Shown here: one piece after another, positions 50,841 to 58,903 of the stretch | How positions within the stretch are numbered: position 1 is the first letter of the stretch | How the letters are laid out: every line of letters starts with the position of its first letter | Position numbers and translations under genes: made by a program | Assembly: GCA_041397525.1 (NCBI GenBank) | Contig: JAWKWL010000007.1 | Coordinates: forward strand, 62,001-126,000 | Origin: BOKV01 sp041397525 | GTDB taxonomy: Bacteria; Pseudomonadota; Alphaproteobacteria; Rhizobiales; Rhizobiaceae | Length of the DNA stretch: 64,000 bases | Direction: 5' to 3' | The notes under the pieces: generated by a model | The model's database searches: none | Seen by the model: the letters and a program-made list of their open reading frames with translations, nothing else | Told to the model about the DNA's origin: nothing

Positions 50841-51449
50841 TCAAAGCGTCGGCATTCGGCCGAACCAAGCCCATGCAATCATGCCTGCGGCACCTGCAAG
50901 AATTCCAAGCAGGAACAGGAAGAAGGTGAACCATCCTGAGCGTTTGCGCAGCGTTTCAGCAGCAGCAACCACCGGCACCTCCTCGTCACCGGACCGGCTG
51001 AAATCATAGGATTTCATCGACAGCCACTCGCCCTCGATCATCCGTTCCTTCTCCAGCACCCTCTCAGCCACATAGTCAGTCACCATCTGTGCCATGCGCT
51101 TACGGTTTTCCGTTTCGCCCAGCACGGTGCGGCCTAGTCGTGTATCCTTCACGAATTCGAACACGCGACGGTCGCGAGCCAACCGCACGAATGCTGTCAT
51201 GTCGATCCAAAGCCTGGGTGTTTCCCCAGCCGTCAGCGCAAATTCGAACTGGTCATTGTCCGGTGGCAGAGCATCGAATACCGGACCCAGTTCCTGGGCC
51301 AGCATCTCGAGCCGGGTTCGTGCCGCCTGCTTCATTTCGACCACGACATCATCGCGATCCGCCTGGGCATTACGGATACGCTCCATCGCTGCGGCAAGGT
51401 CATGCACCTTGCCTTCGATCTTTTTGGCGTCGATTTCGGTGTCGGCCAT
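50841..51449 (-). CDS. Hypothetical protein with C-terminal membrane helix
   Basis: A 202-residue protein. Residues 5-55 look like a coiled coil (KKIEGKVHDLAAAMERIRNAQADRDDVVVEMKQ). A middle domain contains ALTAGETPRLWIDMTAFVRLARDRRVFEFVKDTRLGRTVLGE, a pattern I have seen in alphaproteobacterial hypothetical proteins but cannot name. A tail-anchor-like helix FTFFLFLLGILAGAAGMIAWAW ends the protein. The arrangement suggests a cytosolic protein tethered to the membrane. No function assigned. Confidence 0.75.
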   Translation of the reverse strand: MADTEIDAKKIEGKVHDLAAAMERIRNAQADRDDVVVEMKQAARTRLEMLAQELGPVFDALPPDNDQFEFALTAGETPRLWIDMTAFVRLARDRRVFEFVKDTRLGRTVLGETENRKRMAQMVTDYVAERVLEKERMIEGEWLSMKSYDFSRSGDEEVPVVAAAETLRKRSGWFTFFLFLLGILAGAAGMIAWAWFGRMPTL

Positions 51450-51557
51450 CGTGCCCTCCCGGATTTGTCTTCTTCGCTTGAAGACTGGTTAACCTGCAGT
51501 TAACAATCAGGATTGAAATTTAGCCACTATGGTCCCGCGTTTCAAACAAAGTTTTCA

Positions 51558-52073
51558 ATGACCATGTCGTCGCCATCAAAAGCAGATCTTTCAATCAGGG
51601 ACTTGCCAAGGGCTTGCCAGATAGTGGCAGAGGCTGCTGCAGCTGGCGGTCAGTTGATAGCCATATCCGTCATGGATGACAGCACCCGGACCGCCGAGGA
51701 GGCTGCCGCTGCCTGCAAGTGCGAATTGGGGCAAATTGTCAAGTCACTGGTCTTCCAGGGCAGGGAAAGCGGAGACGCGATCCTGCTTCTGGTCAGCGGG
51801 GCAAACCGGGTAAAGGAAAAGCTGGTGGCAAATGCAATCGGCGAAAAGATTGTCAGGCCCGACGCAAGTTTTGTGCGCGAAAAAACCGGATTCGCCATTG
51901 GCGGCATTCCGCCATTCGGCCATGCCTCTCAAATGGCGGTATACATGGACCCCGATCTGCTGGTCTATCCGCAGGTATTTGCTGCCGCAGGAACACCCAA
52001 CTCGATTTTCGGGATCGACCCGAACGCGCTGCATGCCCTTTGCAAGGCCGTGACAATCAGGGTAACGGACTGA
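51558..52073 (+). CDS. YbaK/ProX-type aminoacyl-tRNA deacylase family protein
   Basis: A 171-residue protein of the YbaK/EbsC family, editing enzymes that hydrolyse mis-charged tRNAs, for example Cys-tRNA-Pro or Ala-tRNA-Pro. Family features are RTAEEAAAACKCELGQIVKSLVF, the catalytic-Lys region ANRVKEKLVANAIGEKI, ASFVREKTGFAIGGIPPFGH, and AAAGTPNSIFGIDP at the end. The Met before TMSSPSK is taken as start. It is convergent with the alpha/beta hydrolase. Which tRNA it edits is not determined. Confidence 0.88.
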   Translation: MTMSSPSKADLSIRDLPRACQIVAEAAAAGGQLIAISVMDDSTRTAEEAAAACKCELGQIVKSLVFQGRESGDAILLLVSGANRVKEKLVANAIGEKIVRPDASFVREKTGFAIGGIPPFGHASQMAVYMDPDLLVYPQVFAAAGTPNSIFGIDPNALHALCKAVTIRVTD

Positions 52074-52085
52074 CGCGGGGCATTT

Positions 52086-52844
52086 TCACCGCATGTTTTC
52101 GAGGATCAGCCGAACGATTTCGTCCGTGATTTCATCAATGAGTGCGTGCCCTGTATTCTCGAAAACATGGGTTGCAAAAACACCCGGCAATTTGTGTGCT
52201 TGCCGCGTAGGCGTCACCCGGTCCTGCGTGCCCCAGATCACCTTGACCGGAATGTTGAGTGCGGCGATTTTTTCAAACGGCAAGACTTTCTGGTGTTCCC
52301 CGTCGAGGATCCGCTCCGCAATGGCACAATAGGTTTCACAAGCGCCGCTTCGCTGCCGGTCCGCCACGAAGGCATCGACGCTTGCTTGCGGCACGGGTGT
52401 CGCCCAACCATAGAACTGCTCAAGGATGGGGACGAGTTGTTCGCGGGTGGATGCGGCAGCATGACGGCGCAGCAATCTAGAATTGATCTCGCGTCCGAAA
52501 GCCCCCGGTGCGAGCAGGGTGAGCGATGCCACCATTTGCGGCCTTGCCATGGCCGCAAGGCATGCGACCGCTCCGCCCATGGAATGCCCACAAAAATGAG
52601 CCCTGCCAATACCCAGATGTGCCAGCGTGTCGAGCACTGTATCCGCCATCGCCCGCGTCCCGCCAGAATGGTCCATTGATGCTGATTTCCCATGTCCGGG
52701 CAGGTCGAAAACAATTAACCTGACCTTGGCGGACAGTGCGCAGGTTACCGGCTCCCATGCTGCCCCCGTGCCGGCGAATCCATGCAGCAGCACCAGCGGC
52801 ACTCCGTCCCCTCCGCTGTCAGTGAAATACGGGGTATTGTCCAT
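52086..52844 (-). CDS. Alpha/beta hydrolase
   Basis: A 252-residue alpha/beta hydrolase with an intact triad: nucleophile Ser in FCGHSMGGAV, Asp in IWGTQDRVTPT and His in FENTGHALIDE. The oxyanion loop is VLLHGFAGTGAAWEPV. The sequence resembles the acetoin dehydrogenase E2-like and 3-oxoadipate enol-lactonase groups, but no such pathway gene is near. Length is normal for the fold. Substrate unknown. Confidence 0.88.
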   Translation of the reverse strand: MDNTPYFTDSGGDGVPLVLLHGFAGTGAAWEPVTCALSAKVRLIVFDLPGHGKSASMDHSGGTRAMADTVLDTLAHLGIGRAHFCGHSMGGAVACLAAMARPQMVASLTLLAPGAFGREINSRLLRRHAAASTREQLVPILEQFYGWATPVPQASVDAFVADRQRSGACETYCAIAERILDGEHQKVLPFEKIAALNIPVKVIWGTQDRVTPTRQAHKLPGVFATHVFENTGHALIDEITDEIVRLILENMR

Positions 52845-52891
52845 GATTGTCCTGTGCTGGAAGCGGATGGCCAGATTGCCGCGATGAACTC

Positions 52892-54763
52892 CTACTGCGC
52901 GGAATCATTTGCAACAAACCCTGCCTTTGCAAGACCATCAATCAGGGTTGAAGCAAGATCGGACGGGTATCTGGCCTTATCGTAAAACGCCTTGGGGCTT
53001 TTGGAAAAACTGGTGCTCCGCTGGTTCAGTTCTTCCAACAATTGGGCGGCATCCCTGGCATTGCCGGTCTGCGACGCCAGCACAAGCCGCAAGGCAAGAT
53101 AATGCGATGACGATCGGCTGCGCACCAGCTCGGCATAGGCCCAGGCCTCCTGCGGGCGTTTTTCCATCAGCAACCCGCATGACAATCCGTATACCCACCA
53201 TGACTGGAATTGTCCGGCAGTATCGACCGCGCGTTTGAGCAGCTTGCTGCCCTCTGCATACCGGCCGGCAAAAACCAGCGCATAGCCATAACTGGCAGCA
53301 AGATCGAGATTGTAGGTATTGAGCTCATAGGCCGATTTTGCCCAGCGCAAAGCCTGCTCCTCAACACCCTGACGCGCGAGCACATATCCCATGGCGCGGT
53401 GCGCATGGGCGCTTTGCGGACCACGCGACAAAGCCTGCTCGGCATAACGCTGCGCGCGGGCCATGCTGGCATCCAGCGGATATCCGCGATTGTCCGCCAC
53501 GCTTTCGACCATCAGCGACGCCAGTTCTGAAAATACCAGGGGCGACTTCACCCCCCGTTTGGCAATTCCGTCAAAACAGTCCCATGCTTCGCGGTGCAGC
53601 GCGTCGGTCTGGTCGCGGAAATATTCGTGGTTGAGGATGATGCAGCGGGTAAGTGCGTTGCCACCATCCGCCTCGGCGATATCGGCAAAAATTGTCCCGC
53701 CGTCCGTCAGGGCCATGGTCCCGATGCGCGCCACCTGAGCATCGATCATGCTTGGCTGGCTGCTGTCGATGTCGGAGGATAGCAGCACTTCACCTGACGA
53801 GGCCTTGACCAGCCGCACATTGACCTTGTTGCCACTCAGCGAACTGACCCTGAAATCATAGTCGATACTGGAGCCGCTGCCTTCGCCGGCAATCATTCTG
53901 ACTGTGTCGAATTTCGGCATCGCTGTGCGCAGTTCACCCGCCACCAGAACTGTCCCGGGATCACCGTCATCTGCGATAATGCCAACTGATGGCAACAGGT
54001 CTGTAGTGATGGCTCCACGATGGCCCCGCGACGGACCATCGCTGGCATCGGTTGCAGTCTGCAATCCGCCGGTGTCGCCAAGCAGTGCATAAACCACATA
54101 GGCCAGCATGGCGATGATCGTGGCGATCGCCAGCCAGTACAATTTCAAATGGCGCAGGATTAGCGGGGCAACGGGCACCATTTCCGTCCGCCTGGCCTGG
54201 TCCTTGTTGCTCTCCGGATTTTCGACCTCTCCCGTCGGCCGGCTGAACGCATTGCCCTGTGCTGCGATGCCCTTCGCGTTTGACCCCAACGCCTCGCGCA
54301 ATGCGTCCCTGATCCCTTCTTCTCCCGCAGCTTTTGCATGATCGGCGATCAGTCCCGCAGCCGTTCCCTGTTTGACTTCCGTGCGGATGGCAGCAGGATT
54401 GGGCGCAACCATCTCATACTGCGGAACATAGCCACCCTTGGGAATGGTTATGCGAAGGGTTTCGCCCGCACCCTCTTCTTCGTAATACTGGTCGAGCAAT
54501 TCCCGCACACGCCCGGCATGAACCCTGACCAGCGGATCGGTCCCGGCATCGAAGCTGGCGTCCTTGCCAAATACGTCAACGGCAATGGTGAAGGCTTTCA
54601 GCCTGTCTCCCCGACCGGCCAGTTCCTCTTCGACCACAAATTTCAGCAGATCACGGGCGCGCTCCGATTTCTCGAAGTTGCGGCTGGCAAGTATCCTTGC
54701 CAAAGCTTGTCCGATACTGGACTTGCGTTCAGCTGCTTCCCCTGCAGCTTCGTCCTGTGTCAT
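52892..54763 (-). CDS. Membrane protein with N-terminal CadC-like region and TPR domain
   Basis: A 623-residue protein common in rhizobia and often labelled adenylate cyclase although no cyclase domain is visible. Residues 15-115 form a conserved cytosolic module: SERARDLLKFVVEEELAGRGDRLKAFTIAVDVFG, DPLVRVHAGRVRELLDQYYEEEG, and LRITIPKGGYVPQ, which recalls winged-helix CadC-type domains. A transmembrane helix lies at about 208-228 (LYWLAIATIIAMLAYVVYALLG). The outer part has tetratricopeptide repeats (about 430-600: ARAQRYAEQALSRGPQSAHAHRAMGYVLARQG). The layout suggests a one-protein sensor that links an outer TPR region to an inner DNA- or protein-binding module. The ATG with GGAG upstream is used. 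Confidence 0.78.
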   Translation of the reverse strand: MTQDEAAGEAAERKSSIGQALARILASRNFEKSERARDLLKFVVEEELAGRGDRLKAFTIAVDVFGKDASFDAGTDPLVRVHAGRVRELLDQYYEEEGAGETLRITIPKGGYVPQYEMVAPNPAAIRTEVKQGTAAGLIADHAKAAGEEGIRDALREALGSNAKGIAAQGNAFSRPTGEVENPESNKDQARRTEMVPVAPLILRHLKLYWLAIATIIAMLAYVVYALLGDTGGLQTATDASDGPSRGHRGAITTDLLPSVGIIADDGDPGTVLVAGELRTAMPKFDTVRMIAGEGSGSSIDYDFRVSSLSGNKVNVRLVKASSGEVLLSSDIDSSQPSMIDAQVARIGTMALTDGGTIFADIAEADGGNALTRCIILNHEYFRDQTDALHREAWDCFDGIAKRGVKSPLVFSELASLMVESVADNRGYPLDASMARAQRYAEQALSRGPQSAHAHRAMGYVLARQGVEEQALRWAKSAYELNTYNLDLAASYGYALVFAGRYAEGSKLLKRAVDTAGQFQSWWVYGLSCGLLMEKRPQEAWAYAELVRSRSSSHYLALRLVLASQTGNARDAAQLLEELNQRSTSFSKSPKAFYDKARYPSDLASTLIDGLAKAGFVANDSAQ

Positions 54764-54937
54764 CCCTGCCACTCCGTGGCCAATAACCAGCAGCGCCACC
54801 CTTTTCAAGCCAGCCATGCCAGACCCACAACCTTGACCCGCACAGACAGTAACGTCCCGACCGGGGGTGTCAATGGAAGAGCCTTTTTCCGGGAAAATCC
54901 GTGCCGCGAAGTCAGGCTTTGCGACACGGAAAACGGG

Positions 54938-56611
54938 TCATTGCAGGCGATTGGCTGCCGATACGATGGCCTCAAGAGAGGCGGTCACAATGTTCTTGTT
55001 GATCCCGGCTCCAAAAATCTTGCCGCCATTCGATTCCACCTCCATGTAGCAAATCGCACTGGCATCCGAACCGCGCTGCAGTGAGTGCTCGGAATAATCG
55101 GCAACGCTGAGCGGCAGGTCGAGATAGCGTGAAAGCGCATCGATGAAACCATCAATGGGTCCCGTTCCCCTTCCCTCGATCATCACCGGCTTGCCCTGGT
55201 CGGTGATCTCCGCTGTCAGGATGCGCCGCCCCTTCACATCCGGATCGGAGATCGTCGTGTGATCGACAAACTTGATCCGGCCCTGCGGCTGCTCGACATA
55301 TTCCCGCAGGAACTCCTGGTAGATCCGGCGCGCGGGCAATTCCTTGCCTTCCTTGTCGGTAATGGCCTGGATCAGGTTGCGATATTCAACCTGAAGGTTG
55401 CGCGGCAGGTTCAGCCCGTAATCTTCTTGCAGAATATAGGCAATCCCGCCCTTTCCTGATTGGGAGTTGATGCGGATGATTGCCTCATAGGTCCGGCCGA
55501 CATCCTGCGGATCAATCGGCAGATACGGCACTTCCCAGGTTCGGGTATTGGCCTGGCGGATTGCCTTCATGCCCTTGTTGATCGCATCCTGGTGCGAGCC
55601 GGAGAATGCCGTGTAGACCAGTTCCCCAACATAGGGATGGCGCTCGGGTATCCGCAACTGGTTGGAATATTCATACACTTTCTTCATCCGGTTGATGTCC
55701 GAGCAATCGAGCATCGGGTCAACACCCTGCGTGTACATGTTGAGCGCCAGGTTGACGATGTCGACATTTCCCGTGCGCTCTCCATTGCCGAACAGCGTCC
55801 CTTCCACACGGTCAGCTCCTGCCATCAGGGCAAGCTCTGTTGCTGCCACGCCAGTGCCACGGTCATTGTGGGGATGCAGGGAAATCAATACCTTGTCGCG
55901 GTTGTCGATGTTGCGGCATATCCATTCTATCTGGTCGGCATGGATGTTCGGCGTCGACATCTCCACTGTCGCAGGCAGGTTGAAGATCAGCTTGTTGTCG
56001 GCGCTGGGCTGGATGATCTCTGCAACTGCGTTGCAGACTTCCAACGAGAATTCCAGCTCGGTCCCGGTGAAGCTTTCAGGCGAATATTCGAACCGGTAGT
56101 CACCACCGGCCTTGTCGGCCATGTCGCGGATCATCTTTGCTGCATCAACAGCAATCTTCTTGATGCCAGCCCGGTCCATGCCGAACACAACGCGGCGCTG
56201 CAACTCGGAAGTCGAATTGTAGAAATGCACGATCGGTCGGCTGGCGCCTTTCAGGGCTTCGAAAGTACGGGTGATCAGTTCGGGCCTGCATTGCACAAGC
56301 ACCTGCAGCGAAACATCGTCAGGAACATTTCCCTGTTCCACGCACCAGCGCGCAAAATCAAAGTCTGTCTGGGATGCGGAAGGGAAACCGATCTCGATTT
56401 CCTTGAAGCCCATGTCGAGCAGCAGGTTGAACATGCGTTCCTTGCGGTCCTGCCCCATTGGATCGATCAGGGCCTGGTTGCCGTCACGAAGATCTACCGA
56501 GCACCAGATCGGTGCCTTGGTAATGGTTTTCGACGGCCAGGTCCGGTCTTTCAGGTCAACCTGCGGATAGGGGTGATATTTTTCCGCAGCATTCGGCATG
56601 GTCTTTGACAT
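54938..56611 (-). CDS. leuA: 2-isopropylmalate synthase
   Basis: A cytosolic enzyme of 557 residues, the long (LeuA2-type) form, catalysing the first committed step of leucine synthesis: 2-oxoisovalerate plus acetyl-CoA to 2-isopropylmalate. The TIM-barrel part has the signature WCSVDLRDGNQALIDPMG and the metal-binding SLHPHNDRGT. The C-terminal regulatory domain, which binds leucine, covers about 430-557 (DHTTISDPDVKGRRILTAEITDQGKPVMIEGRGTGPIDGFIDAL). A leucine-rich leader ORF lies upstream, so expression is probably attenuated by leucine. The start is placed at MSKTMPN. Confidence 0.96.
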   Translation of the reverse strand: MSKTMPNAAEKYHPYPQVDLKDRTWPSKTITKAPIWCSVDLRDGNQALIDPMGQDRKERMFNLLLDMGFKEIEIGFPSASQTDFDFARWCVEQGNVPDDVSLQVLVQCRPELITRTFEALKGASRPIVHFYNSTSELQRRVVFGMDRAGIKKIAVDAAKMIRDMADKAGGDYRFEYSPESFTGTELEFSLEVCNAVAEIIQPSADNKLIFNLPATVEMSTPNIHADQIEWICRNIDNRDKVLISLHPHNDRGTGVAATELALMAGADRVEGTLFGNGERTGNVDIVNLALNMYTQGVDPMLDCSDINRMKKVYEYSNQLRIPERHPYVGELVYTAFSGSHQDAINKGMKAIRQANTRTWEVPYLPIDPQDVGRTYEAIIRINSQSGKGGIAYILQEDYGLNLPRNLQVEYRNLIQAITDKEGKELPARRIYQEFLREYVEQPQGRIKFVDHTTISDPDVKGRRILTAEITDQGKPVMIEGRGTGPIDGFIDALSRYLDLPLSVADYSEHSLQRGSDASAICYMEVESNGGKIFGAGINKNIVTASLEAIVSAANRLQ

Positions 56612-56723
56612 GGTGGTTCCCGTTCGGTTTCCCGCATCGGCCAAGGCAAATGGCGATTGCGGTCTCTATTGCATGATTGGATGGATAGGGAAAAGGGGGC
56701 AGGATCGCTTGCGATCAATTCGA

Positions 56724-56757
56724 CCGCCGGACGCCCCGCTATGAACGGGTCCGACGG
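56724..56757 (-). promoter_or_regulatory. Hairpin in the leuA leader (putative attenuator part)
   Basis: CCGTCGGAC and GTCCGGCGG pair over nine positions (one G-U), with three inner pairs, around the leader stop codon TAG. A second possible structure further down pairs GGGGC with GCCCC and ends CTTTTCCC, overlapping the first. Only one can form at a time, the logic of an attenuator. No long T-run is seen, so a terminator is weaker than in trp. Confidence 0.5.
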
Positions 56758-56795
56758 CCGCAGCTAAGGAGCAGGGCAAGGCCAAGCGAAAGCAT
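56739..56795 (-). CDS. leuL: Leader peptide for leuA attenuation (candidate)
   Basis: A short ORF of 18 codons, MLSLGLALLLSCGRRTRS, contains six Leu codons, three of them consecutive. It stops inside the hairpin described above. The composition and the GRR end recall the E. coli leuL leader. The distance to the leuA start is about 130 bases. There is no clear Shine-Dalgarno before its ATG, which lowers confidence. Leucine-tRNA shortage would stall the ribosome on the Leu run and allow leuA transcription; this is inferred from known attenuators. Confidence 0.6.
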   Translation of the reverse strand: MLSLGLALLLSCGRRTRS

Positions 56796-56907
56796 TGCGT
56801 CGGCGGCGCCGCGCAAATGCAAATTACGAATGGAAGCCGGTGTCGGTATCATGAAAGCATACATACCGCAGCCCGCCCTCCGGTGCAAGCATTGGAAATT
56901 CCCCTCA

Positions 56908-57375
56908 TCACTTGTTGTCATCCCGCAATTTCCGGGTGAATTCGGCAAAAACTTTCAGTGTCGCGCTGCTGACATGGTGTTCGATGCCTTCGGCATCGCA
57001 GCGCGCCGTCTCCACGTCAATGCCCAGCGCAATCAGGAATTCCTCGACAACGGCATGGCGTTCCCGCGCTGCATTCGCAATGTCCTTGCCCGCCTGTGTC
57101 AGGAAGATGCCGCGATAAGCCTTGCGCGCCACCAGGCCGTCTTCACACAGCCGTTTCAGCATGCGTGCAACCGTGGGCTGGGCAACGCCAAGACGGGCGG
57201 CGATATCGACTTGCCTTGCTTCACCCTGATCCCGGATGAGATCATCGATCAATTCTACATAATCCTCGACAAGTTCACCCTTGCGGGCTTCGCGCACCTG
57301 GCGAAAGGCCTCTGCCTGCGCCCCGACCTCCGGCAAGGTCTGGCCGTCACCTGGCATATGGGTGCTGCCACTCAT
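56908..57375 (-). CDS. mntR: Manganese-responsive DtxR/MntR-family repressor
   Basis: A 155-residue DtxR-family regulator. The winged helix-turn-helix covers about residues 35-95 (YVELIDDLIRDQGEARQVDIAARLGVAQPTVARMLKRL). The metal-binding/dimerisation helices follow (LTQAGKDIANAARERHAVVEEFLIALG). The site residues appear as CDAEGIEHHVSSATL, with Cys, Glu and His typical of MntR. Length equals short MntR without an SH3-like domain. It faces mntH across a shared region with two TAGCATATG sites. Binding of Mn2+ would activate repression of mntH. Confidence 0.92.
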   Translation of the reverse strand: MSGSTHMPGDGQTLPEVGAQAEAFRQVREARKGELVEDYVELIDDLIRDQGEARQVDIAARLGVAQPTVARMLKRLCEDGLVARKAYRGIFLTQAGKDIANAARERHAVVEEFLIALGIDVETARCDAEGIEHHVSSATLKVFAEFTRKLRDDNK

Positions 57376-57528
57376 TGCCGGTCGCAAACCGGATCTGGCT
57401 GACTTGCTTCTGCTCAATGCGAACATTCCCTTCAACAGGTCTGGTTTCCCGACTCCCTGCGGTAACTCACACCCCTTTTTGCTGCAATTCGGTCCAAATG
57501 AAAACCCGCCTTGATCATATGGACAGTC

Positions 57529-57560
57529 TTAGCATATGGTATTAAATATAGCATATGCTA
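57529..57560. promoter_or_regulatory. Two MntR-type operators between mntR and mntH
   Basis: The sequence TTAGCATATGG begins at 57529 and a perfect 12-bp palindrome, TAGCATATGCTA, lies at 57549-57560. The core AGCATATG thus occurs twice, with starts 19 bases apart, and a weaker TCATATGG sits at 57515. They lie just upstream of the mntH start, so bound MntR would cover the promoter. The match to a metalloregulator box is from its position and symmetry. Confidence 0.7.
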
Positions 57561-57582
57561 ATTCCAATCGGAAAGCGATCTC

Positions 57583-58902
57583 ATGCCATTGTTGAGTGAT
57601 ATGATGCAGACATCCGGACAAGGGATGACCGGACGCACCAGCAGCGAAATCCGCGCCGTGCTTGACGGCAAGCGCACCGGCATCCGCGCGATGTTGCCGT
57701 TTTTCGGCCCCGCCGTGATCGCTTCTATCGCCTATATGGACCCAGGAAACTTCGCGACCAACATTCAGGCCGGGGCCGGTTATGGCTATGCCCTGCTCTG
57801 GGTCGTTCTTTCCGCCAATCTGATCGCCATGCTCTTCCAGGCTTTGTCAGCCAAGCTCGGCATCGTCACCGGGCGCAACCTCGCCGAAATGTGCCGCGAC
57901 AACTATCCACTGCCGATGGTCATCGTCATGTGGATCATCTCCGAAATTGCGGCAATGGCGACCGATCTTGCCGAGTTTCTCGGCGGAGCGATCGGCTTGT
58001 CCCTCCTGGCCGGTATTCCGCTGATGTGGGGAATGGCAATCACCGCCATCATCACCTATGCGATCCTGATGTTCGAGCGTCGCGGCTTCCGGGAGATGGA
58101 AATCATCATTGGCGTCATGGTTGCCGTAATCGGCCTTTGCTACATTGTCGAACTTTTCCTGGCACCGGTCGATTACGGCGCGGCCGTCAAGGGTCTTCTG
58201 ATCCCGTCAATGCCGGACAAGACTGCATTGCTGATTTCCGTCGGCATCATCGGCGCCACCGTCATGCCACATGCGGTGTTCCTGCATTCAGGCCTCACCC
58301 AATATCGCGGTGACGCCCGCACAGACCAGGACCGGCGCATGCTTGTGCGGTTCTCAAACCGTGAAGTGGTACTGGCGCTGGCAGTCGCGGGCATGGTCAA
58401 CATGGCCATGGTGATCATGGCAGCCGCGGCCTTTCACAACGGTCACAGCGATGTTGCCGAGATCGAGACCGCTTATCACACGCTCACACCCTTGCTCGGC
58501 GGGGCAGCCGCAGCCGTGTTTCTGGTATCGCTGCTGACCTCGGGCATTTCCAGTTCGGTCGTCGGCACCATGGCCGGGCAGATGATCATGCAGGGCTTTG
58601 TGCGCTTCTCGATTCCCATCTGGCTGCGCCGTGCGGTTACCATGCTGCCGGCATTTGCCGTGATTGCATGGGGTGCCAATCCGACACAGGCACTTGTCAT
58701 GAGCCAGGTGGTGCTTTCAATTGCCCTGCCGGTACCCATGCTGGCTCTGCTGCATTTCACTTCCAGTCGGGCGATCATGGGCGATTTCATCAATCGCCGC
58801 CTGACCATGATGCTGGCGGCATTCGGCGCATTGGTCGTGCTGACGCTCAACTTTGTGCTGTTGGCAGGCACGTTCGGCATGCCGATCCCGTTCCTTGGGT
58901 AG
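57583..58902 (+). CDS. mntH: NRAMP-type manganese/iron importer
   Basis: A proton-coupled divalent metal importer of 439 residues with eleven predicted helices. The metal-binding residues are the DPGN motif in YMDPGNFATNIQAG (helix 1) and the MPH motif in ATVMPHAVFLHSGL (helix 6), both intact. It lies divergent to mntR and convergent with trpE(G), whose stop is one base away. The paired TAGCATATG sites upstream predict repression by Mn-loaded MntR. Confidence 0.95.
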   Translation: MPLLSDMMQTSGQGMTGRTSSEIRAVLDGKRTGIRAMLPFFGPAVIASIAYMDPGNFATNIQAGAGYGYALLWVVLSANLIAMLFQALSAKLGIVTGRNLAEMCRDNYPLPMVIVMWIISEIAAMATDLAEFLGGAIGLSLLAGIPLMWGMAITAIITYAILMFERRGFREMEIIIGVMVAVIGLCYIVELFLAPVDYGAAVKGLLIPSMPDKTALLISVGIIGATVMPHAVFLHSGLTQYRGDARTDQDRRMLVRFSNREVVLALAVAGMVNMAMVIMAAAAFHNGHSDVAEIETAYHTLTPLLGGAAAAVFLVSLLTSGISSSVVGTMAGQMIMQGFVRFSIPIWLRRAVTMLPAFAVIAWGANPTQALVMSQVVLSIALPVPMLALLHFTSSRAIMGDFINRRLTMMLAAFGALVVLTLNFVLLAGTFGMPIPFLG

Positions 58903-58903
58903 G

